Below the pieces are notes generated by a model. That model was not told where the DNA came from, ran no database searches, and saw only the letters and a list, made by a program, of their open reading frames with translations. From Schaalia sp. 19OD2882 (GTDB lineage Bacteria; Actinomycetota; Actinomycetes; Actinomycetales; Actinomycetaceae), in the NCBI RefSeq assembly GCF_018986735.1, contig NZ_CP065521.1, positions 2,232,001 through 2,296,000 of the forward strand: 64,000 nucleotides of DNA, given 5' to 3'. Of this stretch, positions 1-8,609 are shown piece by piece. Position numbers and translations under genes: made by a program. Each line of letters starts with the position of its first letter. Positions within the stretch are counted from its first letter, which is position 1.

Positions 1-1382
1 GCGGGCCACAGTGCGGCGACGAGGCAGATGAACTGGGGCACCACCAAGGAGCCGACCAGGACCAGGGTCGAACCGGCCGACAGGGGAACTCCCAGGCGCT
101 CTGCGGCGAACCATGTGGCCAGGAAGGTTCCGATGAGGGAGGTCAGGCCGCACAGGACACCGGTGATCGCGCCGAAGGCCGTGACCATCGCGAATCTGTC
201 CGCTGGGCGTGCGCCGATCGTCGCCATCAGGGCGAGGCTGGGGTTCATGACGCGTTGGAAGGTGAAGAACACGGGCATGGCCAGCAGGACCAGCTCGGTG
301 AGGTAGAGCAGCAGCGAGATCGCCAGGACCACGGCTCGCCCGGCGCCCCGTGTCTGGCCGTCCAGGACCTCGACGAACCTGGGGACGATGTGGGTGCTGG
401 GACCAAGGACGGCCCGGCCGCCGGTGTCGGCAGAACCGACAGCGCTGTCGGAGGCCGTGGAGTCCGCGGTGGTGGAGGCGCGCGGCAGGGCGTTTTCGGG
501 GTCCCCGGCCCCGTCGGGCACCGCACGGGAGACCACCCCGTACCCGTGGTCGTTGAAGACCCGAACGTTGTCCCAGGTGACATCCGTATCACCGACCAGC
601 AGCCACGAGGTTTGGCGTTGTGAGGTGGGAGAGTCCCCGGACACGGGGATGGTGCCCACACCGACCACCACTGTCGAATCACCGGCGGCGATGCCGACGA
701 TGCGGGCGTTGACGCGAGTGGTGGCGCTGTCCTGGGCGCCCGTGCGCACCACGAGTTGCACGGTGGCCCCCTGCTGGAGCCCCCAGCGTTCAAGGAGGTC
801 GCGCGGGACCAGTGCCTGCCAGGCGGAAAGCTCGTCAGCGCACGGCGGGGCGAATCCCAGCAGGTCGGGGCGCCTGACCTGGACGACGGGCACCTCCACG
901 CGCTCTCTTCGCCTCTCCAGGGGAAAGACCCTGACCTGGTTGAAGCGGTCCACGCGCAGGGGCTTGACGCCCGGCGGGGACATTCGGGCGACGTCCTGGC
1001 GCGCGTGGTCACGTTCGGAGACGAAGGCCATCGGATCGAGCGGCTCCCTGGAAGGACTCGTGTCCTCGTGTCGCCCCGCCCTCGTGTGCCCCCCACGAGG
1101 ACGCACCTCCATGCCGAGCATGTCCTGGTCGACCGGCCCCAGGGCGGTCCTGGTCGCCACGGCGCGCACACTCGGATCCGGGCCGAGGATCTGGGTGAGG
1201 TGGTACTGGTCCGAATCCAGCATGACTGCGACATTGACCACCGTCAGGGTGATGACCACCGGCAGTGAGATGACCAGGACGACGATGCCCAACCAGCCGG
1301 GACGCTGCCCTGCCGCGCGCAGGGCCAGACGCAGCGCAATGGCGATCCTGCCCCAGGTCAGTGTGCCGACGCCCCGTCGCAC
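1..1382 (-). CDS. ABC transporter permease, FtsX/MacB-like (3' end cut by window edge)
   Basis: Membrane subunit of the ABC transporter whose ATPase lies just upstream. Reading the minus strand from a GTG at 1382 gives an uninterrupted frame of about 460 codons to the window edge. It starts VRRGVGTLTWGRIAIALRLA. Near residues 30-55 there is one transmembrane segment (WLGIVVLVISLPVVITLTVV). A large extracytoplasmic domain of roughly 300 residues follows, then three further hydrophobic segments (around AVVLAISLLLYLTELVLLAM, then ITGVLCGLTSLIGTFLA and LVLVGSLVVPQFICLVAAL). One helix, a big external domain and a helix cluster is the FtsX/MacB plan. The GTG lies 4 nt beyond the ATPase stop, so the genes are coupled. 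The substrate cannot be read; lipoprotein or peptide export are family possibilities. The C terminus is missing because the window starts here. Confidence 0.75.
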   Translation of the reverse strand, partial: MRRGVGTLTWGRIAIALRLALRAAGQRPGWLGIVVLVISLPVVITLTVVNVAVMLDSDQYHLTQILGPDPSVRAVATRTALGPVDQDMLGMEVRPRGGHTRAGRHEDTSPSREPLDPMAFVSERDHARQDVARMSPPGVKPLRVDRFNQVRVFPLERRRERVEVPVVQVRRPDLLGFAPPCADELSAWQALVPRDLLERWGLQQGATVQLVVRTGAQDSATTRVNARIVGIAAGDSTVVVGVGTIPVSGDSPTSQRQTSWLLVGDTDVTWDNVRVFNDHGYGVVSRAVPDGAGDPENALPRASTTADSTASDSAVGSADTGGRAVLGPSTHIVPRFVEVLDGQTRGAGRAVVLAISLLLYLTELVLLAMPVFFTFQRVMNPSLALMATIGARPADRFAMVTAFGAITGVLCGLTSLIGTFLATWFAAERLGVPLSAGSTLVLVGSLVVPQFICLVAALWP

Positions 1383-1386
1383 GATG

Positions 1387-2106
1387 TCATTCCCCGAGCA
1401 GGGCGCGCACGTCGTCCGCACCCGTGCAGTCGATGATCCGCCCGTCACGCAGGAACAGGGTCCGGTCCGCCCAAGCGGCGAAGCGGGCCTCGTGTGTGAC
1501 CAGCAGTCCGGCGGCCCCGGCGTCCACGTGGTCGCGCATGAGGACCATCACCTGGTCCCCGCCGGCCAGGTCGAGGGCGCCCGTGGGTTCGTCTGCCAAA
1601 AGCAACGACCTCTGTCCGACCAGGGCACGGGCAATGGCGGCCCTTTGTGCCTGGCCGCCGGAGAGTTCGTCGGGGAAACGGTGGCAGAGGTCGCCGATGC
1701 CGACCGCCTCCAGGGCACTCAGTGCTGCTTCCATCGCCTCGGCTGACGGTGTCCCGTCGAGTTCCAGGGGCAGGGCGACATTCTCCGCCGTGGACAGGCC
1801 CGGAAGCAGATTCGCCTCTTGGAAGACGTATCCGACCGAGCGTCTGCGCACGCGGGCGCGGTCGTGCTCCGACATGGCGGTGACGTCCTCGCCTCCCAGC
1901 CACACGCGCCCTTCGGTGGGGATCTCCAGGGAGCCGGCCACGTGCAACAAGGTCGACTTTCCGGACCCGGAAGGGCCCATGACGGCCAGGAGTTCTCCGG
2001 CGCGCAGGGTCAGGTCGACTCCTGACAGAGCCCGCACCTGGGTGGGGCCCCGTCCGTGGACGTGTCCCACGCCCTCCAGACGGAGGAGCACCTCCGAGGA
2101 GGTCAT
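1387..2106 (-). CDS. ABC transporter ATP-binding protein, LolD/MacB type
   Basis: Cytoplasmic ATPase of 239 residues that powers the adjacent FtsX-like permease. It shows Walker A (GPSGSGKST, about residue 45), a Q-loop (YVFQEANLLPG), the signature LSGGQAQR, Walker B with catalytic Glu (LLLADEPTGALD) and a switch His (VTHEARFA). The motif spacing and small size match the LolD/MacB/YknY branch, which acts with FtsX-type permeases rather than as an importer. The start ATG overlaps the stop of the PadR gene by 4 nt (ATGA at 2103-2106), so regulator, ATPase and permease are one transcription unit. All catalytic residues are present. Confidence 0.9.
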   Translation of the reverse strand: MTSSEVLLRLEGVGHVHGRGPTQVRALSGVDLTLRAGELLAVMGPSGSGKSTLLHVAGSLEIPTEGRVWLGGEDVTAMSEHDRARVRRRSVGYVFQEANLLPGLSTAENVALPLELDGTPSAEAMEAALSALEAVGIGDLCHRFPDELSGGQAQRAAIARALVGQRSLLLADEPTGALDLAGGDQVMVLMRDHVDAGAAGLLVTHEARFAAWADRTLFLRDGRIIDCTGADDVRALLGE

Positions 2107-2693
2107 TTCACCCCGGCAACTTCACGAGTCTCGGCCACACGGCGACCCTTGGCGCGGGCGAATGCCGCGCGGCGGGCGACTTCGGCCACTGCGCCGGACT
2201 CGACGTGGTCGAGCCAGTTGAGTTCGGCCTCGAGTTCGAAGACGTGGCGTTCCAGGATGAGCTTCCACGCAAGTTCGGAGTCGTCGGCGGAGGCCTTGAG
2301 CCTGGTGAGGTCGCGCAGGGTCTGGACGCTGGCGCGACGCTGGGCCTGGATCATGGCGGTGACGTCCACCGTCGGGTCGGCGGCCACCACGGCCAGCTTC
2401 ATGACCAGCTCGTCACGGTCGGGGCGCTCGCGCAGGACCGGCGTCGACCACCACTCATCCAGTTCGCGACGCCCTTCGGCGGTGAGTTCGAAGACTTCGG
2501 AGTCACGTCCGGAATTGGTCTCTCCATGGGAGCTGACGAATCCGTCGCGCTCCAGGCGCTGCATCGTCTGGTAGACCTGTCCGATGTTCAGTGGCCATGC
2601 CCCGCAGGTCTGCTCCTCGAACATTTGCTTGAGGCGGTAGACGCCTGACGGCTGCTGACAAACGAGGGCGAGCAGGGCATTACGGACGGACAT
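2103..2693 (-). CDS. PadR family transcriptional regulator
   Basis: Winged-helix DNA-binding repressor of about 196 residues. The N-terminal part (MSVRNALLALVCQQPSGVYR, then IGQVYQTMQRLERDGFVSS) is a PadR winged helix with its characteristic recognition helix. The C-terminal half is a helical dimerisation region typical of PadR/Vir proteins. The ATG at 2693 was chosen because AGGAGAG precedes it by about 7 nt and because it begins at the conserved helix; a longer in-frame start exists at 2768 but has no ribosome site. It is the first gene of a regulator-ATPase-permease operon and is divergent from the exporter at 2933. PadR proteins usually repress neighbouring transporter genes and are released by a drug or phenolic ligand; that role here is inferred. 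Confidence 0.85.
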   Translation of the reverse strand: MSVRNALLALVCQQPSGVYRLKQMFEEQTCGAWPLNIGQVYQTMQRLERDGFVSSHGETNSGRDSEVFELTAEGRRELDEWWSTPVLRERPDRDELVMKLAVVAADPTVDVTAMIQAQRRASVQTLRDLTRLKASADDSELAWKLILERHVFELEAELNWLDHVESGAVAEVARRAAFARAKGRRVAETREVAGVK

Positions 2694-2823
2694 CAGGACT
2701 CTCCTCAGGAGTGGGCGGCTGCTTTTGTGTGAGGGGGCACGCGGCGCATCCGGCCGTGTACGTTGCACAGCATATGTGCTGGACAGGCATGCCCCCTACA
2801 AAATCCCGCTCTTGTATGAACAC

Positions 2824-2836
2824 TCACTCTGAGTGA
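2824..2836. promoter_or_regulatory. Candidate PadR operator in divergent promoter region
   Basis: A perfect short palindrome, TCACTC-T-GAGTGA, lies in the 240-bp gap between the PadR gene (minus) and the exporter gene (plus). A TTGACT hexamer that could serve as a -35 box for the plus-strand exporter begins a few bases downstream. The placement would let one dimer control both directions. The assignment to PadR rests on position only; its arms do not match the ATGT/ACAT pattern of well-studied PadR sites. Confidence 0.4.
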
Positions 2837-2932
2837 CATTGACTCACCCCGGCGGCGTAGTGTTGGTGTGGTCCAGCGTTTGCCCGCCCCAGCAACCGCA
2901 CAGTCCTGCCCTTTTCCCCGAACGGAGAACAC

Positions 2933-4711
2933 GTGCTCTGGAGATTCACACGCCAGTACATGAGCACCCGCTGGGTCGAGGTCCTCATGGTCCTCGCCCT
3001 GCAGGTGGCAGCCACTGTGGCCGCCCTCGAGCTGCCCGGTCTCAACGCCCGCATCATCGACGAGGGCGTCGCCAAGGCCGACACCGAGACCATCTGGCGG
3101 CTCGGAGTGTGGATGCTGCTGCTCACCCTGGGTCAGGCCGTGGCCACCGCCATCGCCGTGTTCCTGGGTTCGCGCATCTCGATGGGCATGGGCGCATGGC
3201 TGCGACACAGGATCTTCACCCACGCCCAGGAATTCTCCGCACAGGACATGCGCCACTTCGGCGCAGCCTCATTGGTGACACGTTCGACCAATGACGTCCA
3301 ACAGGTCCAGATGGTGGTCCTCATGGCTTTTGCCATCATGGTCCAGGCACCCATCATGGGCATTGGCGGACTTTTCATGGCCGTACGCCAGGACGCGAAA
3401 CTCTCCCTGCTGTTCCTCGTGATGATTCCCGTTCTGGCCCTACTCATCGGAATCCTCATGCGATTCCTGGGCCCGCAGTTCGCCCTGCAGCAGACACGCA
3501 TCGACCAGATGAACACGGTCCTGCGTGAGGAACTCACGGGCGTGCGCGTCGTGCGCGCATTCGTGCGTCAACCCTTCATGGCCCAGCGCTACACCGACGC
3601 CAACGACGCCCTGAAGAAGGTCGCAATGACCATCGGCGCCCTCTTTGCCCTCATGTTCCCCCTGGTGGGACTGGTGATCTCCGCCTCCAACATCGCGGTC
3701 ATCTGGTACGGCGGGCACCTCATCGACACCGGCGACATGGAAGTCGGCTCCCTCTTCGCCTTCATCAACTACGTCGGCATGATCTTCATGGCGGTGATGA
3801 TGTCGTCGATGATCTTCATCATGGTGCCGCGCGCGGCCATTGCGGCCACCCGCGTGGGTGAGGTCATCGACCACGAACCCTCCGTCCGCACCCCGGCCTC
3901 GCCGGTGGTCCCCCAGGACGCCACCTCGGGCCCGAGCGCCCCGGACAAGAACGGACGAGGGCGGTGGACCTTCTCCTTCGAGGACATGTCCCTGCAGTAC
4001 CCGGGGGCCGAGGACCCGGTGCTCTCCGGCATCGACCTGACCCTGACCCCCGGCACCACCACGGCCGTCATCGGCTCGACCGGGTCCGGCAAGACCACGC
4101 TGGTGAATCTGCTGCCGCGCCTCATGGACCCCACAGGCGGGCAGGTGCTGGCCAACGGGGTTCCGGTGGACGCCATCGACCTGGACCTTCTGCGCTCGCG
4201 GATCGCCATGGTCCCCCAGAAGACGCACCTGTTCTCCGGGACGATCGCCTCGAACGTGTCCGGGGTCGAACACCCCGACGCGGTCCAACGCGAGCGCGTG
4301 GCGTGGGCGCTGCGCGGGGCCCGGGCCAGCGAATTCGTCGACCGTCTCGACCTGGGCATCGATTCACCCGTGGAACCGGGCGGCAAGAACTTCTCCGGCG
4401 GCCAGCGTCAGCGCCTGTCCATCGCGCGCGCCCTGTACCGTGACGCGGACCTGTACATCTTCGACGACTCCTTTTCGGCCCTGGACGCGGCCACCGACGC
4501 GGCCCTGCGCCGCTCGCTGCACGAATACACGGGACGGGCGGCCGTCCTCGTCGTCGCCCAGAGGGTCGCCTCCATCAAGGACGCCACGACGATCATCGTC
4601 CTGGAGGACGGGCGGATCGTGGGACGCGGCTCGCACGCACTGCTGCTCGGCACCTGCAACACCTACCGAGAGATCGTCGCCTCCCAGAAGAAGCAGGAGG
4701 ACGCAGCATGA
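2933..4711 (+). CDS. Heterodimeric ABC exporter subunit with degenerate ATP site
   Basis: Half-transporter of 592 residues: six transmembrane helices (about residues 15-310) followed by a nucleotide-binding domain (about 345-585). The NBD has Walker A GSTGSGKTT, Q-loop VPQKTHLFSG and canonical signature FSGGQRQRL. Walker B reads LYIFDDSFSALD, with Asp where the catalytic Glu is expected, and the switch region reads VVAQRVASI, with Gln instead of His. This half therefore carries the inactive Walker side of an asymmetric exporter of the LmrC/BmrC kind. The GTG start at 2933 follows GGAG by about 7 nt. Its stop overlaps the next gene's start (ATGA), so the two halves are made together. A multidrug or peptide substrate is likely but not shown. 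Confidence 0.9.
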   Translation: MLWRFTRQYMSTRWVEVLMVLALQVAATVAALELPGLNARIIDEGVAKADTETIWRLGVWMLLLTLGQAVATAIAVFLGSRISMGMGAWLRHRIFTHAQEFSAQDMRHFGAASLVTRSTNDVQQVQMVVLMAFAIMVQAPIMGIGGLFMAVRQDAKLSLLFLVMIPVLALLIGILMRFLGPQFALQQTRIDQMNTVLREELTGVRVVRAFVRQPFMAQRYTDANDALKKVAMTIGALFALMFPLVGLVISASNIAVIWYGGHLIDTGDMEVGSLFAFINYVGMIFMAVMMSSMIFIMVPRAAIAATRVGEVIDHEPSVRTPASPVVPQDATSGPSAPDKNGRGRWTFSFEDMSLQYPGAEDPVLSGIDLTLTPGTTTAVIGSTGSGKTTLVNLLPRLMDPTGGQVLANGVPVDAIDLDLLRSRIAMVPQKTHLFSGTIASNVSGVEHPDAVQRERVAWALRGARASEFVDRLDLGIDSPVEPGGKNFSGGQRQRLSIARALYRDADLYIFDDSFSALDAATDAALRRSLHEYTGRAAVLVVAQRVASIKDATTIIVLEDGRIVGRGSHALLLGTCNTYREIVASQKKQEDAA

Positions 4712-6609
4712 GCGGCGGACCCCACGGCCGTGGAGCCGGAATCGACCCCACCCAGCGTTCGGCGAACTTCGTGCCGACCCTGCGCCGCCTCGTCGGCGAG
4801 CTGGGCCCCGAGAAGTGGCGGGTGGGTCTTGGCCTGGTCTTCACCGCTGCGGCGGTGGTCCTGTCCGTCCTGGCCCCCAAGGTCCTGGGCAAGGGCACCG
4901 ACCTCATCTTCGAGGGCGTCATCGGTCGCGTCATCGAGCAGTTCCCGTCCAAGCAGGCGGCCGTGGAAGCCATGAAGGCGGCCGGCCAGGACGAGATGGC
5001 CACGATGCTCGCAGCCATGAACGTCACCCCCGGTGCCGGCATCGACTTCGCCGCCCTGGGGAGGATCGTCCTCATCGTCATCGCCCTGTACCTCGGGTCG
5101 GCGCTGCTCAGCTGGATCACCGGCATGGTGCTGCGCACGGCGGTGCAGAACACCGGGTGGCGTCTGCGCGACAAGGTGCACAGGAAGATCGAGTCCCTGC
5201 CCTTGTCGTACTTGGACCGCTCCTCTCGCGGCGACCTCATGTCGCGTGTGTCCAATGACGTCGACAACGTCACCCAGGTCCTCAACCAGACCCTGTCGCA
5301 GTTCTTCCAGTCGATCCTCACGGTCCTCGGCATCCTCGGGATGATGGCGTCGATGTCGCTCGGCCTGACCGGCTTGGCGATGGTCGTCCTACCTGTGGGC
5401 ATGGTGGTCGTCGGCGTACTCATGTCGCGTGCGCAGCCGCAGTTCAAGGCCCAGTGGAAGTCGACCGGCGACGTGTCGGGCGTGGTGGAGGAAGCCATGT
5501 CCGGGCACACCGTGGCCGCCCTGTACGGGTTGGAGAAGCGCTTCACCGACGACTTCAACCGTTCCAACACGGAGCTCTACGAGTCCTCCTTCAGGGCCCA
5601 GTTCGTCTCCAACCTGGTGATGCCCATCATGAACATGGTCTCCAGCGCCTCCTACGTCATCGTGGCGGTCGGTGGAGGCCTCATGGTCGCCCAGGGCGCG
5701 ATGAGCCTGGGTGACGTGCAGGCTTTCATCCAGTACTCGCGCCAGTTCACCCAGCCGCTGGGCTCGCTGGCGTCGATGGCGAACATGTTGCAGTCGGGTG
5801 CAGCCAGCGCCGAACGCATCTTCGAGTTCCTCGACGCCCCCGAGATGGACGAGGACACCGGCACGGCCACCGTCGCCCAGCCCGTGCGCGGCCGCATCGT
5901 CTTCGACCACGTGCACTTCTCCTACGTGCCGGGGGAACCCGTCATCAAGGACCTGTCCCTGACGGTCGAGCCAGGTCAGATGGTGGCGATCATCGGGCCG
6001 ACGGGCGCCGGCAAGACGACCCTTGTCAACCTGCTCATGCGTTTCTACGAGTTGGAGTCGGGCAGCATCACCATCGACGGGGTCGACATCCGCGACATGT
6101 CGCGCGACGAGTTGCGCGGCCACATGGGCATGGTCCTGCAGGACACGTGGCTCTTCGACGGCACCATCGAGCAGAACATCGCCTTCGGCCGCGACGGCGC
6201 CACCCACGAGCAGGTGGTCGAGGCCGCGAAGGCCACCGCCGTGGACCGCCTGGTGCGTCAGCTGCCGGAGGGCTACGAGACGATGGTCGGCGACGAGTCC
6301 GACGCCCTGTCGGCCGGCGAGCGTCAGCTGGTGACGATCGCCAGGGCCTTCATCTCCGAGCCGGACCTGCTGATCCTGGACGAGGCGACCTCGTCGGTGG
6401 ACACCCGCACCGAGGTCCTGGTCCAGCGGGCAATGGACCGCCTGCGTCACGGGCGCACGGCCTTCGTCATCGCCCACCGCCTGTCCACCATCCGTGACGC
6501 GGACCTCATCCTGGTCATGGAAGAGGGCGATGTGGTGGAGACGGGCCGCCACGAGGACCTGCTGGCCCTGGACGGGGCGTACGCGCGTCTGTACCGCGCC
6601 AGCGTGTGA
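4708..6609 (+). CDS. Heterodimeric ABC exporter subunit with canonical Walker B
   Basis: Partner half-transporter of 633 residues: transmembrane domain at about residues 25-350, NBD at about 390-625. It has Walker A GPTGAGKTT, Q-loop VLQDTWLFDG, Walker B LLILDEATSSVD with catalytic Glu, and switch His in VIAHRLSTI. Its signature is LSAGERQLV rather than LSGGQ. Pairing its intact Walker motifs with the intact signature of the upstream subunit gives one working ATP site. Pairing its altered signature with the altered Walker B of the upstream subunit gives one degenerate site. This is the arrangement known for TM287/288 and BmrCD. The first transmembrane hairpin contains an extended loop near residues 65-110. 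A hairpin follows the stop codon. Confidence 0.9.
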   Translation: MSGGPHGRGAGIDPTQRSANFVPTLRRLVGELGPEKWRVGLGLVFTAAAVVLSVLAPKVLGKGTDLIFEGVIGRVIEQFPSKQAAVEAMKAAGQDEMATMLAAMNVTPGAGIDFAALGRIVLIVIALYLGSALLSWITGMVLRTAVQNTGWRLRDKVHRKIESLPLSYLDRSSRGDLMSRVSNDVDNVTQVLNQTLSQFFQSILTVLGILGMMASMSLGLTGLAMVVLPVGMVVVGVLMSRAQPQFKAQWKSTGDVSGVVEEAMSGHTVAALYGLEKRFTDDFNRSNTELYESSFRAQFVSNLVMPIMNMVSSASYVIVAVGGGLMVAQGAMSLGDVQAFIQYSRQFTQPLGSLASMANMLQSGAASAERIFEFLDAPEMDEDTGTATVAQPVRGRIVFDHVHFSYVPGEPVIKDLSLTVEPGQMVAIIGPTGAGKTTLVNLLMRFYELESGSITIDGVDIRDMSRDELRGHMGMVLQDTWLFDGTIEQNIAFGRDGATHEQVVEAAKATAVDRLVRQLPEGYETMVGDESDALSAGERQLVTIARAFISEPDLLILDEATSSVDTRTEVLVQRAMDRLRHGRTAFVIAHRLSTIRDADLILVMEEGDVVETGRHEDLLALDGAYARLYRASV

Positions 6610-6613
6610 GTGC

Positions 6614-6637
6614 GGGCGGCGCGTGGGCGCTCCGCCC
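6614..6637 (+). terminator. Hairpin after ABC exporter operon
   Basis: GGGCGG (6614-6619) pairs with CCGCCC (6632-6637) four bases after the exporter stop, with a further GCG/CGC pairing inside. It is followed by TTGTCG rather than a strong U tract. A second inverted repeat (CTCCCG/CGGGAG) lies about 30 nt downstream. These probably end the exporter transcript before the aldo/keto reductase gene. Confidence 0.5.
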
Positions 6638-6701
6638 TTGTCGTGCACGCTGCTGCTCCTGACTCCTCCCGGTGGGGCGGGAGCCGCCATAGGGTTGGCG
6701 C

Positions 6702-7550
6702 ATGAGCGCCGACCTGATTCCCTTCCTTCCGCTGGCCACCGGAGCGACCATCCCGCAGCTGGGTTTCGGCACGTACAAGGTGGCTCCCGAGGAGGCCTTC
6801 GACGCGGTCACCACGGCCCTGGAGCTCGGCTACCGGCACGTCGACACGGCGCAGATGTACCGCAACGAGGCCGAGGTGGGCCTGGCCATCGAGGCCTCTC
6901 CCGTCCCTCGCGAGCAGGTCTTCCTCACGACGAAGCTCGACAACGCCAATCACGAGGCCGATGTGGCGCGCCGGTCCTTCGAGCGTTCCCTGGAGGACTT
7001 GCGCACGGATCACGTCGACCTGTTCCTCATCCACTGGCCGCTGCCCACCTTGTACGGCGGGGACTTCTTGGCGTGTTGGCGGGTGTTGGAGGAGTTCCAT
7101 GCCGATGGGCGCGCGCGGGCGATCGGCGTGTCGAATTTCCAGCCGAGCCACCTGGAGCAGATCCTGGCCGGCTGCGATGTGCCGCCCATGGTCAACCAGG
7201 TCGAGGCGCACCCCTTCATGGCCAATGGCGCGGTCCACGACTTCGACGCCGCCCACGGGATCCTCACCGAGGCGTGGTCGCCTCTGGCCAGGGGCCGGGC
7301 GGTCACGGACCCGACATTGGGGCGGATCGGTCGGGCGCACGGGGTCAGTGCCTCGCAGGTGGCGTTGAGGTGGGCGATCCAGCGCGGTGACGTGGTCTTC
7401 CCCAAGTCGGTGCACCGTGGACGTCAGGTGCAGAACCTTGACGTCTTCTCCTTCGTCCTGTCCGAGGACGAGGTCGCCCTCGTCGGATCCTTGGACGAGG
7501 GCGAGGCGGGTCGCTGCGGCTCCCACCCCGACACGATGAATCGCCTGTGA
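6702..7550 (+). CDS. Aldo/keto reductase
   Basis: Cytosolic NADPH-dependent oxidoreductase of 282 residues that reduces aldehydes or ketones. The four catalytic residues of the family are visible. Asp and Tyr lie in GYRHVDTAQMYRNEAEVG (about residues 46-63), Lys in VFLTTKLD (about 78) and His in DLFLIHWP (about 110). The C-terminal cofactor segment VVFPKSVHRGRQVQNL is typical of the AKR5-type 2,5-diketo-D-gluconate reductase-like group, which includes methylglyoxal reductases. Length is normal for the family. The physiological substrate cannot be deduced. A dispersed repeat locus follows the stop codon by about 50 nt. Confidence 0.92.
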   Translation: MSADLIPFLPLATGATIPQLGFGTYKVAPEEAFDAVTTALELGYRHVDTAQMYRNEAEVGLAIEASPVPREQVFLTTKLDNANHEADVARRSFERSLEDLRTDHVDLFLIHWPLPTLYGGDFLACWRVLEEFHADGRARAIGVSNFQPSHLEQILAGCDVPPMVNQVEAHPFMANGAVHDFDAAHGILTEAWSPLARGRAVTDPTLGRIGRAHGVSASQVALRWAIQRGDVVFPKSVHRGRQVQNLDVFSFVLSEDEVALVGSLDEGEAGRCGSHPDTMNRL

Positions 7551-7601
7551 CCCCTCCTTCCCCTCTCTCCCCGGCTCCTTCCCCTCCTCCCATTTTGCCG
7601 A

Positions 7602-7680
7602 GATTCGTCCTGGACGCCCGGAAGGACGAATCTCACGAAATGACGGACGAATCTCACCGATCGACGGACGAATCTCGCGG
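7602..7680. repeat. Dispersed 21-bp-period GACGAATCTC repeat, locus 1
   Basis: A perfect 10-bp inverted repeat (GATTCGTCCT at 7602-7611, AGGACGAATC at 7623-7632, 11-nt loop) is followed by copies of GACGAATCTC spaced exactly 21 bp apart, ending at about 7680. Related loci occur at 36756, 40291, 53269, 58153 and 58756. The block sits between two plus-strand genes and is not coding; the frame that crosses it reads as low-complexity Asp-Glu-Ser repeats. Confidence 0.8.
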
Positions 7681-7709
7681 GGTGGGTGGGGGCGTGGGAG
7701 ACTTCCCCG

Positions 7710-8561
7710 GTGACTCTCCTTGCCGTTGCCCTCGCCTTCGCGGCACTGGTCATCGTCGTGCACACGGTGTTCCAACTGGCCCATCTGGCTCTGATCTCCA
7801 CCGGCCACCCGTGGTACATGGCCCAGCTGCGCGCCCGCAGCGCCCAGCACCTCACCCAACTCGGACACCGCCCCGAGGCCTTCACCCAGCGGCTTCGACG
7901 CCACGTGATGTCCACGTTCAATGTGCCCTTTTCCGCGGCCGACCGCGAATACCGCCTGCGTGAACGCATCGCTGGACTGCACCGACAGGTCAGCGCCCAC
8001 CCGCCCGAAGTCGCACGCCAGGAATGGATGCAGGCCACCGGCGCCCTGGCCCGCCTGACCGGACACGAGGTGCCCGCAGGGATCGAGGAGCACGTCCGCC
8101 AGGAAGTCGCCGCCGCCATGGCGGCGCACCCGGGCCAGTTGAGCGGCGCCGCCGCACCCACCTCGACGGACCTGGACATCCTGGCGCGCCTGCGCATGAG
8201 AACCGGCCAAGTGGCTTGGCTCCTGCGGCGCCCTTCGGTCGAGGCCCGGCCTCCTCTGGCGTTCGTCCTCGGCCCCTTGGCGGACCTGCTCGACCACGCC
8301 GGACGCGGGACGACGGTCGGGCTGTTCATCGGATTGTCGATGGCTTTGGCCCTGAAGGATCCTCTGGCCACCCCGGTGGCGGCAGTGCCCCTGGTCGGCA
8401 CTTTGGCGGGGGCGCTCGGGTACTCGTTGCGGCTTGCGGTCGTCCTGGAGCCCGAACGACCGTGGCGGGCCGCCGCCAAGGCCTTGGCGTGGTTGGTGCT
8501 GGCACTGGTCTTGTTCACCTTCCTCGCGTGGCGGCTCATGTCAGGCGCGCCTCTTTCGTGA
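7710..8561 (+). CDS. Putative membrane protein of unknown function
   Basis: No family was recognised. The protein has about 283 residues with an N-terminal transmembrane helix (LLAVALAFAALVIVVHTVF). A soluble, mostly helical middle (about residues 35-190) follows. Three hydrophobic stretches lie near the C terminus (TTVGLFIGLSMALAL, AVPLVGTLAGALGYSL and LAWLVLALVLFTFLAW). The GTG at 7710 was chosen because GGGAG lies about 9 nt upstream and the hydrophobic helix starts at once; a GTG at 7686 in the same frame is possible. The gene begins just after a dispersed repeat block and is followed closely by an ACT-domain gene on the same strand. Confidence 0.6.
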   Translation: MTLLAVALAFAALVIVVHTVFQLAHLALISTGHPWYMAQLRARSAQHLTQLGHRPEAFTQRLRRHVMSTFNVPFSAADREYRLRERIAGLHRQVSAHPPEVARQEWMQATGALARLTGHEVPAGIEEHVRQEVAAAMAAHPGQLSGAAAPTSTDLDILARLRMRTGQVAWLLRRPSVEARPPLAFVLGPLADLLDHAGRGTTVGLFIGLSMALALKDPLATPVAAVPLVGTLAGALGYSLRLAVVLEPERPWRAAAKALAWLVLALVLFTFLAWRLMSGAPLS

Positions 8562-8609
8562 GGCGGACGAATGTGCGCCGAGGGCGCAGTGGCGGCTATG
8601 GTCATCGGC

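Noticed and set aside
7600-7690. Small Asp-Glu-Ser-rich peptide genes at the dispersed repeats
   Set aside because: The peptide repeats (DES, RISRRDG, RTNL in different frames) come from the 21-bp DNA period and occur in several frames and both strands; none has a ribosome site.
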